The position numbers were made by a program, and so were the translations under genes. From positions 401,800-465,799 of the forward strand of contig SDOX01000121.1 of NCBI GenBank assembly GCA_004565275.1: a stretch of DNA of 64,000 bases. The letters run 5' to 3'. Source of the DNA: Nannochloropsis salina CCMP1776 (lineage: Eukaryota; Sar; Eustigmatophyceae; Eustigmatales; Monodopsidaceae). Shown here one piece after another: positions 23,129-33,927 of the stretch. Within the stretch, counting starts at the first letter, position 1. Every line of letters starts with the position of its first letter. Under the pieces are notes generated by a model. The model was not told the origin of the DNA and did no database searches. It saw only the letters and a list, made by a program, of their open reading frames with translations.

Positions 23129-23865
23129 GAAGTTTTGCGATTACAGTGCATCGCCGGCCCACCCTCGAACCACTTTACTATGATGAGACCTGACGGCTAC
23201 CGTCGAAAGGATGGCAAAATATGTGAGGAATTTATCAGGTGCGCACGCAAGACATATCTTCCTTAGCTTTTTCCTTGGGCAACTTACAAGTTATGCGTCG
23301 GGTTACTAGTTCCAAGCAGGAGGAAAATGAAGGTCTTTCTTCCATCACAAGGAAAAAAGCGATGGCCCACGTGCGGGAGCGTATGGCCGCATTTGGGACA
23401 AGTAAAAACGTCAAAATGACCGTCAGAAACGTCATACTTTCAACATTTTCATGCTCTTTATACTTAATGAACAAAAATGGTTAAAACAATGTTAACCTGG
23501 CATTCTCTTCAATGGCAGGCTTTACCTCCTCCATCATGTAGCAAGGTGCTGCATTTCTTGCTGTGTCAAAGTCTCGACGGCGCTCTTTCATTTGAAAAAA
23601 ATACCCCGTAGAGTATTTTGCTAACAAGTACATCACTTCCCCCAGAAGCTGAACAGCATATATTTCACAATTTTTCAAAAAGAAAAGGACGAAATATATC
23701 GTAACCTTATGAACGAGTCGGTCGCACTGGGTCGGAAAATTTCTTTTCATTTTTAGATTTCTGCCATCTGTTTGGCAAAATAGCTTCCGCACACCTCGTA
23801 AACAATTTGTTGTTGTTGCTCTTACCACCGCTATTCTAGACTTTTCGCCACCTCTTGAAAATACA
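23129..23865. other. Gap between PRMT5 3' end and APC11 5' end
   Basis: Both neighbours lie on the minus strand. Only short frames are present, and the 131-codon minus frame at 23481-23876 has no family features. It should contain the APC11 promoter and the PRMT5 3' UTR. Confidence 0.55.
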
Positions 23866-25968
23866 TTAGAGACCAATCCAATAAGACCGCCCGTTCGGAT
23901 TGTGGATTGGCGTCGTTACAGGACTCGTTAGTGCCCACTCGTACCAAACACGCCGCTCGTTCGCGTTTCGCCATAAATGAATTTCCACAGTGGAGGCCTC
24001 AGGAGCGTAGGCCGGTGTCCTCAACGGGAAGTAGAGGGGAAACCAGGAGAACATGCCTGTGGAGAAGGTCTGTGGCACGATGGAGATGTAGATGTCTTTG
24101 TACAGTTGCGCCTCGAAGTACCCTGCAAAACCATGGATGGTGGCAGCCATGGGCGCCGGGAAGCGAAGGCAGGTATAACGAGTGTTGTCAATGCGTGCGG
24201 CGCGGTTTGGGTGGGCGAAGGTGAAGCAGGGCTGTGCGGGAGCAAGCTGACAGAAATTGTGCAGCTTGACCACGTATGCCGTTTCCATGTGCTTAAGGTC
24301 CTTGTACGAGTGCACCTCGTTCCAAAGCTTCGAGGAAGAGATGGGGGCGAGGTAGGAGGTGTACTGGCAGGGGATGGAGATACCCGAGCCGTCTTTCAAG
24401 AAGGCCTGCGCCCCGTCCAGGCATTCGGGCGAGAGCTCGTTGTCTCCAAAGGAGCCCAAGAGCTCGCTGACCAAGATATCCGCCTTCTCCGGGGCGACCC
24501 AGGTGCGCATGTCCGTGGCCACCACCGTCACATTCGTCCAGCCCTCCATCGCCACCAGGTTCCTGAGCGTGACCACCGCGTTCGGGTTCTTCTCCACGGC
24601 GTACACGCGCACGTCTCGATGGGCGCGCCGGGCCGCGGCCAGAGAGGCGCGCACAAGGGGACCCCGCCCCGCCCCCACCACCATGATGACGGTGACGGTC
24701 GTGGGAGCAGTCACGGCCAAGGCGGCGGCCACAGCCTCCTCGTACTGGGCATACTTGACCGGGTCCTTCTCGAAGGTCTCGTAGGTCTGGCTCTCCAGGT
24801 TATCCATCAGCGGCTGGAGGGGGGCCTGGAGAAAGTCGTAGTACGGGCTCTCGAAGCGGTCCTGCTCGGGGAGGGGAAAGAGCTTTAGGCGCAGGTGCTC
24901 CAGGTACTGGAGGTAGACAGGGTACCCCCCCGGGTGCCGGTTCCGCCCTCGTAGGAGGACTTGGATCTTAAAGCGGTACATGTCCAGGACGAAAGCCTGG
25001 TGGGCTTTGCTCAGGACCGGGTAGCCCTTCTTGTTGGTGAGGAAGATGGCGGTGGGGAAGACAAGGGCCTTGACGGGCTCGCCGTGCCAGCGTTGCAGGA
25101 CGTGGGGGTCAGGGAGATCGCCAGTCAGCTCCAGGGCCACGCCCAGGGAGGATTTGAACTCGCACAGGGTCCGCAGACGGTTCCAGGTCTCCCAGGGATT
25201 CTCGCGGGGCGACATCGGCCCCGGGGGGACGAGGCCTGGCCCTGGCAAGGCCTGTGCGCCTGGACGCCGGCGCTTGCCGCCCGCCTTGCCCAGCGCGCAT
25301 GTCGAGGTGCACGCACTTCCTACAAACTCCCCTTCCGCCCTGGTAGCTTCCTTCTCGAAGCTTGCACGTCCCAGGTCGCGGCCTTTGCTGGACCTTGGGG
25401 ACCCGTCCTCCTCCGTCGGCTGAACCTCCTCCTCCTCGCCCTCCCCCTCCTCCTCATCCGAGTCATCCGCCACCGAGGGCCGCGACAAGGAAACGCGCAC
25501 CCACAGCTGCAACATTGTCGGCTGTGATAGCACTTGGTTCAGCAAACGGGCGTAGTTCGCACACTCAGTTCGAGGAGGACTGGGCATCAGTACCGCCGGG
25601 ACGGCTAAATGCGAAGCCCACGCCAGCTCCTGCTTCATGCCCGCTTCCGCCGCCAGTCGCACAGTCTCATCGGGGCTGGAGGGGTCAAGCCACTCCGACA
25701 CTTTGCCCACGACGCAGGTCGTCCACGTGCGGCTGTCCACTTCCATGTCGCTTCTTGTCAGAGTTCCCATCCGACCGTCACTGACACCCAAATGATCCCT
25801 TTCAAAGCGTGGATGGACAAGGGGAATGGCCACAAAATCGAATTTCGATTGACGGGCTTCTTCCAACAAGTCCTTCAAATCTGAGACTGTACTCGTCTCC
25901 CACCCCGCTGTCAGTTTTTCCAGCATCTTCACCGCGTTTGTCGGAAACGAGTACGGGTGAGCCTTTGC
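23866..25968 (-). CDS. PRMT5: Type II protein arginine methyltransferase PRMT5 (first exon not placed)
   Basis: Makes symmetric dimethylarginine on Sm proteins, histones and other targets, using S-adenosylmethionine. The frame runs on upstream to 26007 without an ATG. A splice acceptor (TCCTTCCAG) just before 25968 suggests an upstream coding exon, which I could not fix. At least 700 aa are encoded. N-terminal TIM-barrel part: FVAIPLVHPRF and VVGKVSEWLDP. An acidic insert (DDSDEEEGEGEEEE) follows and is longer than in the animal enzyme. Catalytic part: FEKDPVKYAQY, with the Phe that favours symmetric methylation; SAM loop VVGAGRGPLV; double-E segment SELLGSFGDNELSPECLDG; and C-terminus NGRSYWIGL. 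All the key residues I know of are present. Confidence 0.94.
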   Translation of the reverse strand, partial: AKAHPYSFPTNAVKMLEKLTAGWETSTVSDLKDLLEEARQSKFDFVAIPLVHPRFERDHLGVSDGRMGTLTRSDMEVDSRTWTTCVVGKVSEWLDPSSPDETVRLAAEAGMKQELAWASHLAVPAVLMPSPPRTECANYARLLNQVLSQPTMLQLWVRVSLSRPSVADDSDEEEGEGEEEEVQPTEEDGSPRSSKGRDLGRASFEKEATRAEGEFVGSACTSTCALGKAGGKRRRPGAQALPGPGLVPPGPMSPRENPWETWNRLRTLCEFKSSLGVALELTGDLPDPHVLQRWHGEPVKALVFPTAIFLTNKKGYPVLSKAHQAFVLDMYRFKIQVLLRGRNRHPGGYPVYLQYLEHLRLKLFPLPEQDRFESPYYDFLQAPLQPLMDNLESQTYETFEKDPVKYAQYEEAVAAALAVTAPTTVTVIMVVGAGRGPLVRASLAAARRAHRDVRVYAVEKNPNAVVTLRNLVAMEGWTNVTVVATDMRTWVAPEKADILVSELLGSFGDNELSPECLDGAQAFLKDGSGISIPCQYTSYLAPISSSKLWNEVHSYKDLKHMETAYVVKLHNFCQLAPAQPCFTFAHPNRAARIDNTRYTCLRFPAPMAATIHGFAGYFEAQLYKDIYISIVPQTFSTGMFSWFPLYFPLRTPAYAPEASTVEIHLWRNANERRVWYEWALTSPVTTPIHNPNGRSYWIGL

Positions 25969-26561
25969 CTGGAAGGAGGATAAAGCGGGGAGATGGGAAG
26001 TGTGCACGTCAATAAGGACTATGAATAGGGCAGCAAGTCAGGACATCGGCATCCCACGAGGGTAGAGAACGCTTACATGCCACTTATGGGCGAATAAAGA
26101 CTCTATTAATCAAGAGGAGGATAACCATGAGCGCTTAAGGCCTGAAAATAGGGCATGCGGGCCGGATACGCCGAAGACCCTTGCCTCCCGTCCCGGTCTC
26201 TCCTTTGCTCCCCCGCGAAGGCCACTCACTCCGTCCTCTATTCACAGAAAGCGCAGGGCAGCATTTGATTTAGCGTGAAGGGACGAGGAGGGAGGCTCCG
26301 GGTGTCGAGCGCCCGCCGAGTTTCGTTTCCCAGGTACGTGGCTGTAGTATTCATGGCTTCACGGGACAAATTAGCCCCGAGCTTGTACGTCCCGCCTGAG
26401 TAATCCTGTTGGTTTATAACCTGGATTCCTCTCCAGGCCCGGCAATTCTTTTGAGCTCGAACAACCACACGTCTCTGCGCGCGCATGTGTCTCGTTGTTT
26501 GGTTGTTGGAGAAAAACAAATCACGCTAGACACCGTGACCCGTCGTCCACAGGCTAAGAGG
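25969..26561. other. Divergent promoter region between PRMT5 and the symporter
   Basis: The two genes point away from each other, so this stretch should hold both promoters and the missing PRMT5 first exon. A minus-strand frame near 26155-26110 (M-P-Y-F-Q...) was tried as that exon and hits a stop without a good donor. No repeat stands out. Confidence 0.5.
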
Positions 26562-28358
26562 ATGGCTCCCACGCTGACACCAACGGGCCCGCCACCCACT
26601 TCTCCGGCCAATTTGACCTTCACGATTGCCAGCTACGTCTGCGCAGTCATTACCCTGGTGGGTTTCGCGGCAATCGCGCTGACCATGTCCGGGCGCCATC
26701 AGTCCAGAGACGTCGACACCTTCCTCACGGCACGGGCCTCGCAGCCAATGCTCCGTGTCGCCTGGTCCTTCTTCGCCTCCAGCATCGGGGCATGGGCAAT
26801 TTTCCTCCCCGCGTCCTACCCGGCCTTCGGGGGATGGCTCTCCATCATTACCTACGCGGTGTCAACAGGGTTGCCTCTCTTGCTCATCTCGGAGTTTGGG
26901 CGGAAGATCCTCAAGCGCACCCCGGACGTCCTGTCCTTGAACGACTTTGCCCACCGGGCCTACGGCCGTCCCGTGCAAGTCTTTGTGATCGTCTTGTCGC
27001 TGCTGAACATGTCTGTGGCGCTCATCAGTGAGTACACGGCCATCGGCGACCTGTTCGAGCACTATGTTGGGGGCCCTTCCCGCATCTACATCATCATCCT
27101 GGTCGGCCTCGTGACGGCTGTCTACACGGCAAAGGGGGGGCTGCTCATCTCTCTCCTCACCGACCAGCTTCAAGCCGCTTTAATTTTGGTCTTGATTTTG
27201 ATTGCCTCGCTCTATCTTGTCGTCAACTTTCGCGAACCCCTGCGCCAGCCCCTGCCGGAGCGTTTAGGCATCAATTACTCGGGGTTCAGCTCCATTTTCT
27301 CCCTTCCTATCTCCCTCCTCTCCTCTGCGTGCTATCAAGAAAGCTTTTGGCAACGGGTATGGGCCGCGGAGGACAAGCGCAGCCTTCGACAGGGAGCGCT
27401 CTTGGGGTTCATGCTCACGACCCTGGTGATCGGCTTCTTCGGGACCGTGGGCTGGGTGGGCCTCTGGGCGGACTTGCCTCCACTCGACGACCACAACAAT
27501 CTGGCCTTCTTCGTACCTTTCTCCGACCCGGTGACGGGGAGGAATGCAGGGGCCCTGGTCATGCGGGTGTTATTGGTGGTGTTGTCGACGACCATGAACG
27601 AGTCCGCTGTGGACTCCCTCCAGAACGCCATCGTCTCCACCCTTTCCTCCTCCCTCTTGGTCGATAGACCCGTATCCTGGTCGCGAGCATTGGTCTTCGT
27701 TGTGAATGCGCCGGTACGCGCGGGGGAAAGGGGGGTGGAGCACCGAGTTCAGGGTGCTGCTGATAGAGCCTGTCGGTGGCTCCACTAAAGACGTCTTACT
27801 TGACTCATTCCCACGGTTTTTTTTGCTGCCCCCCACCTGTAGATTGTGGTTATCGCATTACAGAGCTACGCCCTCCTCGACCTCTTCCTGGCCATGAACA
27901 TCATCACGGCAACCTCTACTTTCCCCCTGCTCTCCGCCCTCTGGCTTCCCCGAGTCTCAGGACCCACTGTTCTCTTTTCCTCCGCCGTCAGCCTCATTTG
28001 TACTTGCCTTGTGGGGGTGATTACTGAAGGTCAAGGCGTAGCCAAAGGTCTCAAATGGACCTTCACGTCGCAGCTGAATGAGTACGATTGGCGGATATTC
28101 TTGGTGGCTGCGCTCACCTCCGTTTTCTGCACCTTCGGACTCTGGTTCGTCGTGGACACACGGGGGCTTGGTTTTACGGTCGCTGCTCCAGAATTGAATG
28201 GAGACCTTGGAGATTGTTTGGGGCCCGATGTACACCCACCATTTCTCGCTCGATGTGGATGCTGGCCAATCCTATCACCTTCATCCATCGGTGGTGCCTC
28301 TGGTTCCGGCGAGAAGCGTGACCAGAAAGGAGGGAAACTGTTGGGTTGTAGTGGCTGA
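26562..28358 (+). CDS. Sodium:solute symporter family (SSS) membrane transporter
   Basis: Two exons, 26562-27713 and 27843-28358, join in phase 0 and give 555 aa. The frame is open upstream to 26409, but ATG 26562 (MAPTLTPT) leads into a short outside tail and then the first helix, so I chose it. About a dozen hydrophobic helices are visible, with the family-like segments ASSIGAWAIFLPASY, GGWLSIITYAVSTGLPLL and AVYTAKGGLLISLLTDQLQA. In this superfamily solute uptake is driven by Na+ (or H+). The substrate is unknown; distant resemblance to urea or organic-solute carriers is only an impression. The last 40 residues after LWFVVDTRG are of unusual composition, and a second frame is open over the same bases. 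Confidence 0.85.
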
Positions 28359-28915
28359 GTTGTATCATCCTTTCCCCATCAAAAAGTACTGTAGTTATAG
28401 AGAGAGCAGGAATCATGTGGCATGCGGAGATGGACCAGCAGACTGGAGCAGGGCGGTAAGGGTGGCATTCCCCTACAAGGGGGATGGCAGCTACCTAGAT
28501 AAGACCATGCAGTGTACATACGCTTATGTTTTTACGCTAGATGACCAGGCAGATTTGCAAGGTTGAATACTGAATCATTTAACCCGTGTTTGACCTCTGC
28601 GTGTCCGATGCAAAAAGTGCTCGATGTATGGTTGTAGAGTTAAATTAACAAATGTTGTGCTCTAGGAATTGGTTCACAGCAAAAACGAGCATCGTTAATT
28701 AATAGCGATGGAAAAGTGTCCTATTGAAGAACAAATCAGTAGCATTACTTTTTAAAGAAATGAGTGTGATTAAAAACTCGAAGTTCGCTTGGAGACAGTC
28801 TCCCGTTAGGTATCTTTTTTTGCCACATTTGTCCCTCGTACATCAAACCTTTGTCACATGTATCCCCTGCCTCTTGTGTTTTCCCAAACCCCTGTTAAAA
28901 TTGAAAATTTTCACG
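28359..28915. other. Convergent 3' gap between the symporter and the aldonolactone oxidase
   Basis: Both flanking genes end here. A plus frame that starts at 28198 and overlaps the symporter tail stays open to 28566, with no recognisable domain. The rest is A/T-rich and without repeats. Confidence 0.5.
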
Positions 28916-30532
28916 TTATTTTGGGACCAACACCCCGTCGGCAAACTTTCCGGACGGGTCCAGGGTCTTTGCTGCAGAAAGGAAGCGCTCAAAGATGTCC
29001 ACGCCCACCGTGTCCTTCACATACTGCGCATCACGCTTAGTCCAAGCACCGCTCACAGGAGAATAGATGGAAGCTTTTCCGTAGTGCACGCGGGCTTGGC
29101 AAGTGTCGGACGCCATAAGATCCTTGATAACTTGCATGGATTGCGAAAAGCCATGCCGATTGTACACGTCGTAGTTGTCCATATTCAAATAAAAACGTGA
29201 CCCTCCACGAGACATACCGAGCAAACCTTCATGGTTGGGTCCCACGAAACGGAGACAAAAAGGAACTCGGAAATCGTCCCGATTGGTTACATTCCGATCG
29301 AAGAGCTCAAATAGAGACTTGACGCAGTCATGGGCCTTGTCCAGAGCCACTGCGTATTCGTACTGATCATATCGGCCAAAGGCTGAGAGGAGAATGTCTG
29401 TCTCCAAGACTTGCTGCACAGGTAGGGCATCGGATAATTTGTACGTACCAGGCAGTATATTCATGGCGTGCCCAAGCATTATATTCGTGGCCGCCTCCTT
29501 GGCGGACGGGGTCTTCAAATAATTCGCCAGTACCACCCGTTGCAAGGGTTTCTCCAGCGGGCTATCGGCGAAAAGACGAGAGTACCAATCTGATGCTTCA
29601 CGCCCTAAGCTAGCCATGGCTTTCGCCTCATGCTGCTCAAGGGGGGAAAGGTTGTCCACCGTCGTGACAGCAGCCATCTTCAAAGGGGGGGAATACCAAT
29701 AATGAACACGCTCAAAAGCCAAGGAATCATGTTCGGCCTTTTTTAGTTCAGTAAGTAAGTGTGCGTCCGACGCATACCCTAGTCCGCGTCTTACAATTTT
29801 GTTTGGTACAATCATAAAGGTGAGTTCCACCACCACGCCCAAGACGCCTACATTGCATCGCGCCGCAGCAAAAAGGTCGCCGTCCGCTTCCGTCAATGTG
29901 CGCACGCTGCCATCGGCTAAGACGATTTTTATTTCTGTTACAAGACTGGACAAACTTCCCCAGAATATTGAGCTACCATGAGTTGCTGTCGCAACGGCCC
30001 CCCCAATCGATTGATCGATGTAGTAGGGAATTGTGGGCAGAGCGTATTCTCGACGGGCAAGCCAGTCAATCAAATTTCGGGTTTTCACACCGGCCTGCGT
30101 GGTAACAGTCATTTTAGATTTGTCTAAGCCCAGAATGCGGTCTAATTGAAGAGTCGCCATCATTAAATCGTCTGAGCACGTCAAATCATTGAAGCTGTGG
30201 CCCAAGCCTACCACCCGCACACATGCATGACTTTTTACCAATTGTATCACCTCCTCGATGCTCGAAGGGAATGCCAAAAAAGCAGGTTTACAAACAATTG
30301 TATCGTGCCAATTGTGCCATTTGGATGGGATACCACCAAGTGTGCTGTTAAGCTGATTTAAAATTGATCCATCATGGTTAACCAATGATATCTCATGTTG
30401 GGCAACGTCATCCATCGTGGTAGGGAGTGAGGGGGGGGCGCCTAAAGCTGCATGAGCAGTGTCTAATAACATTGTTAAAATTATCCCCCACAAAGATGCA
30501 TAAAAAAATGTCTTGAAAGGCGCTGAATGCAT
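28916..30532 (-). CDS. Secreted FAD-linked aldonolactone oxidase-like enzyme (L-gulono/D-arabinono-1,4-lactone oxidase family)
   Basis: Single exon of 538 aa from ATG 30532. Residues 1 to about 29 form a signal peptide (ASLWGIILTMLLDTAHA). The FAD-binding PCMH fold spans about 80-260. VVGLGHSFNDL places H112 where L-gulonolactone oxidase has the His that binds FAD covalently. IGGAVATATHGSS and GDLFAAARCNVGVLGVV are further family segments. In place of the C-terminal HWxK motif of aldonolactone oxidoreductases it has HYGK. Such enzymes make ascorbate or its analogues, or oxidise other sugars. The exported location is unlike the mitochondrial or ER-membrane lactone enzymes, so the substrate could differ. 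The gene is divergent from the PX-domain gene. Confidence 0.88.
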   Translation of the reverse strand: MHSAPFKTFFYASLWGIILTMLLDTAHAALGAPPSLPTTMDDVAQHEISLVNHDGSILNQLNSTLGGIPSKWHNWHDTIVCKPAFLAFPSSIEEVIQLVKSHACVRVVGLGHSFNDLTCSDDLMMATLQLDRILGLDKSKMTVTTQAGVKTRNLIDWLARREYALPTIPYYIDQSIGGAVATATHGSSIFWGSLSSLVTEIKIVLADGSVRTLTEADGDLFAAARCNVGVLGVVVELTFMIVPNKIVRRGLGYASDAHLLTELKKAEHDSLAFERVHYWYSPPLKMAAVTTVDNLSPLEQHEAKAMASLGREASDWYSRLFADSPLEKPLQRVVLANYLKTPSAKEAATNIMLGHAMNILPGTYKLSDALPVQQVLETDILLSAFGRYDQYEYAVALDKAHDCVKSLFELFDRNVTNRDDFRVPFCLRFVGPNHEGLLGMSRGGSRFYLNMDNYDVYNRHGFSQSMQVIKDLMASDTCQARVHYGKASIYSPVSGAWTKRDAQYVKDTVGVDIFERFLSAAKTLDPSGKFADGVLVPK

Positions 30533-31206
30533 GGTGAATAGAGTGTTGCGCGGGGAGCTCGAATTCAGTACGTACTACGATTTTTATCGTAATTAGTCTA
30601 TCCCTTTTGGGTAAATGTAATGTAAATGGGTAAAAAGGTAGGTTATGTAAGACACAACATTGCATGTAACACATTGTGGAATGTGGAAATCAATTTTCGT
30701 TTCACTTGGATCTTGGATCTTCATGGAACAGCATGTAGTCGCTAGTAGCGGCGTTCCATCAGTCGACAAACGAATGTTGCATTTGAACTTTTAAATTTTT
30801 TGCCCGACTCCGCCCGTTACTAGCGGACTCAAAACAATCTAGTATGTCGCCATGTACCTTGCGAAACGAAATCCACTCTGGTACATGGATAGGTATAGCT
30901 TTCTTCTCTTATGACACCCTTTGATGTGCTGTAGCTTATGACCTGTGTTGTAGCTCATGACCTGCGTTTCGATTGAAAAAGACCCATGTCCACTACATGA
31001 GATGATTCATGTCCGCATTCAACGCCTACTGTCATCTATTTTACTTTCCTCGACCTTCGAGCGGCGCATGAGGTATGCCCTTGCATCAAATGAGAACGCA
31101 CCGTGTATTTTGAAGCGCTATAAACTTTTTCGACACAGATGGAACCGAACTGTGACATGTATCAACCGATGAGTCCTTTTTTCAAATTCCTGAAGATCTT
31201 TCTCTA
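30533..31206. other. Divergent promoter region with a 19-bp tandem repeat
   Basis: This lies between the 5' ends of the aldonolactone oxidase and the PX-domain gene. It is A/T-rich, with no frame worth calling. A two-copy tandem repeat is at 30931-30968, and a small inverted element CGCTA-g-TAGCG lies near 30741-30751. Confidence 0.55.
30931..30968. repeat. Two-copy 19-bp tandem repeat
   Basis: Copies 30931-30949 and 30950-30968 both read GTAGCT(T/C)ATGACCTG(T/C)GTT and differ at two bases. It sits about 240-300 bases upstream of the PX-domain gene start and could be a regulatory duplicate. Confidence 0.85.
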
Positions 31207-33114
31207 ATGCAAGATACGGGCAAACGCAACCTTTCTTATTATACAATATCGTTTTTGGCACAATACAGGATGGAAAGTCTCACTCAAGATGTATCCAGAG
31301 AAAATGAGATCATTGAAGCCGTGCGACAAGGGCATGAACCAGGTGGCAACGATATGACGGAGCTTCCGCATATGCAACGCACACATTCTGGAAACAAAAA
31401 TATCCGAAAACCAGAGAAAATTCCTGCTTTGACTATTACCAATCATTCAGATTTGATGTACACACAAGAGATACCAATAATTGGCGGCAGTAAATACCAG
31501 AAAGCGTGCGGGTCAAGAATGAACTTAAATGTAACGCAGAATCGTAGCTACATTCGTGGCCAGTCATCAAATGAAGATGACAATGTAATGGCCGAACAAG
31601 TGTCTGGAAAAATATCTTTACCTCGGCTTCTTCTTGTCAAAGTCTTGGACTCGCTGTTCGACAGTGGATTAGAGGTGCAGCAAGTTTTGGCCTGTGAGCT
31701 GTGCAAGGTGCTAACAGATGAACTGAATGCTCTGGCCGCAGTTACGAGAGTGAGTGGCAAGGATTTTGGAAAGAAATCCGGAAGTAATAGACTAGACAAC
31801 GGGAAAACCTTGGCACGAAGTCAGTCCTTCTCTCAATTAAGTGGGACGAAAGGGGAGGGTTACCTCAGAACACTCCCAGGGACGACAATCACGAGACGGA
31901 AAGCTTTTTGGATCAAAGGCCTCAATAAAAGCGAACGACAAGAATGGGAGCTTGTGACAGCAGCTAAATGCCGTGTAGGCCGTCCAAGATTGAAGGGTTC
32001 CAATACGCAACATGTAAATACGTCGGTCTCACCCTCATCCTCTTCCTCTGGCACGTCATCGCCCTCGTCGTTGTCTGCGTCCTCTGCCCTGTCCCCAGCC
32101 GAGTCCTCTACGCCCGAAAGTAGTGGGTCCGAAGTAGCACCTCAGACTTACCAAAAAACCTACAGTGAGCCGTCTAAATCACTCAAACGGAGCAGCAAGA
32201 GGTTCCCGCAAACTCGTCCTATCGCTGGGGGTACTTGCCGCGGTGGTTCTGCTGATGCCGTGCCTATCGAAGTCGACACGAAACCAAGCAGCAGCAATGG
32301 AGAAGATTTCCTATCTTTATATTTCAAAACATCTTTTGCGTCTCCTGGATCTTTACAGTCCGCAAATATCGCACCCAGCGCGACCCTGTCCGCGACCTGC
32401 CCCCTGCCTTTGTCCTCACGACGTGTGGAGTCAAGAAACAGCACAGCGATTACTGTGTGTCGCCAAAATTGGCAGGCAAGGCGGGGAGGCGGCCGACGGG
32501 CTCGGCGACGCGGAATCAGCGATGCTTGCGATAGAACAGAGGCTGCATGGCCTCTGGTGGGGGTGAATACAGCTTCGGCGAAGGATCTCATTAGGAATGT
32601 AGACAACGTCTCCAGTTCAAACGAGGCTCCTCTTGCCAGGCCATCCGTCCCTTCCTCCTCCTCGTCCAGTAAGAGCGGGCCCCTGCGAGTCAAGGTAATG
32701 GGTCACACGCTAGTGCAGGATAGTGACGGGGCCGAGTACGTGCTGTACCGCCTTCGGCTTGATCAGAATGGCCGCTCAAGGGATGTGAACAAACGGTTTT
32801 CGGAGATCTGTGAGTTTGACTCGACGCTGAGTTTCTACGAGGGATACGAACCACTTTTGGCCAAATTGGCACCAAAAAGACCCTGGTTGTCGTTTGGGAG
32901 CAATTTGGATCCGCAAGTCACAGCAGAAAGGCAAACGACGATTGAGACCTACATGAACGCGGTCTTGAAGCGCCGACCTCTTCGTATTTTACCCTTCGTG
33001 CAACAATTCCTTGGCTTCACTCTGAAAAGAGGGTCAAAGATAGGGGCTGACGTGCAATATATGAAAAAAGATGAGGATGTAAGGAAGACCATTGTAAACA
33101 ACATCGATGCATAG
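31207..33114 (+). CDS. PX-domain (phosphoinositide-binding) protein with long disordered N-terminus
   Basis: Single-exon frame of 635 codons from ATG 31207; ATG 31270 is an alternative start and follows a CAATACAG that could be a splice acceptor. Residues 1 to about 490 are mostly polar, with a Ser/Pro-rich stretch near 275-330. Residues about 100-190 hold a possible helical segment (LLLVKVLDSLFDSG). The PX domain covers about 498-612: LRVKVMGH, YVLYRLRL, VNKRFSEICEFD (the basic K-R-F/Y patch that binds phosphoinositide), the proline-containing turn LAPKRPWLSFGSN, and helices ending in LRILPFVQQFLGF. PX proteins bind PI3P-type lipids on endosomal membranes, and trafficking is the likely setting. 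I see no BAR or kinase domain. Confidence 0.82.
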   Translation: MQDTGKRNLSYYTISFLAQYRMESLTQDVSRENEIIEAVRQGHEPGGNDMTELPHMQRTHSGNKNIRKPEKIPALTITNHSDLMYTQEIPIIGGSKYQKACGSRMNLNVTQNRSYIRGQSSNEDDNVMAEQVSGKISLPRLLLVKVLDSLFDSGLEVQQVLACELCKVLTDELNALAAVTRVSGKDFGKKSGSNRLDNGKTLARSQSFSQLSGTKGEGYLRTLPGTTITRRKAFWIKGLNKSERQEWELVTAAKCRVGRPRLKGSNTQHVNTSVSPSSSSSGTSSPSSLSASSALSPAESSTPESSGSEVAPQTYQKTYSEPSKSLKRSSKRFPQTRPIAGGTCRGGSADAVPIEVDTKPSSSNGEDFLSLYFKTSFASPGSLQSANIAPSATLSATCPLPLSSRRVESRNSTAITVCRQNWQARRGGGRRARRRGISDACDRTEAAWPLVGVNTASAKDLIRNVDNVSSSNEAPLARPSVPSSSSSSKSGPLRVKVMGHTLVQDSDGAEYVLYRLRLDQNGRSRDVNKRFSEICEFDSTLSFYEGYEPLLAKLAPKRPWLSFGSNLDPQVTAERQTTIETYMNAVLKRRPLRILPFVQQFLGFTLKRGSKIGADVQYMKKDEDVRKTIVNNIDA

Positions 33115-33927
33115 TTATTAATGGGAATGCTTACACACTGCGTACATACATGTATTGATAGAAGATGGAAGATCGAAGTATAAATGAAAAGCATTTCTTC
33201 CGAAGAAGCATTAAAAACGATCCATCAAAGGTCTTTGTAACCCGCCAACTTGCAAGTCTCAAGGATATTCGCTAGTATCCTGGTGAACGGAAAGCCGGAC
33301 CACTTAGTCAGTCTCTCTCACAGCAGGTCAAGCCGTATGCATGGAGGTTTTGTGTTCATGTTGTGCTATGTGTAATTTATTTTGCTTCCATGTGAGATCC
33401 GAGACAAGCTTTCACTCGCCTTCTCAAGGCGTCCCCGTCGCATCTCATGGCGGATGAATGGAGGAAAGAATGCCCAAGCTTTGAGCCATGCTCTACTCTC
33501 AGCCAAGTCAACGAAGCACGAGTTCGGCGATATTGGAAAAAAAAGCGCTCGCTCAGTCTGTAGTGTCATATCCGGATGGCGAAGGGCTACATATATAAAT
33601 ATATCCGGTTTGCCATCACTCGTCCCGTTCTGGAGCCCGTTTCTTGTTTCATTTTTTTGGGCGACTGCCTTGGCCCATTCCATCTTCTCCTAGCATGCTT
33701 CTTTCGCCTGATCACTCGACAATTCCGTGCTGAGTACCGCACGCACCCTTCATTTTCCTACTTTAGCCACATCCCTCTACGAGCGACCGCGTTGAAGCCC
33801 CTTTCCGCCCCATCCACTCCTCCACCCTCGGACATGGACACCACGCAATCCCTACCTGCCACCCTCCCTCGCGTTCTCCCCGCATGTTGTCAGGTCGCCG
33901 CGTCCCTCCCTGGTTGCCCGCCCCCGC
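33115..33927. other. Convergent 3' gap between the PX gene and clpP
   Basis: Both neighbours end here. Overlapping frames of about 100-125 codons on both strands have no family features and no matching splice partners. No repeat is evident. Confidence 0.55.

Noticed and set aside
28198-28566. 122-codon frame overlapping the symporter tail in another phase
   Set aside because: No domain, no splice site joining it to the symporter, and it runs into the 3' gap; probably chance.
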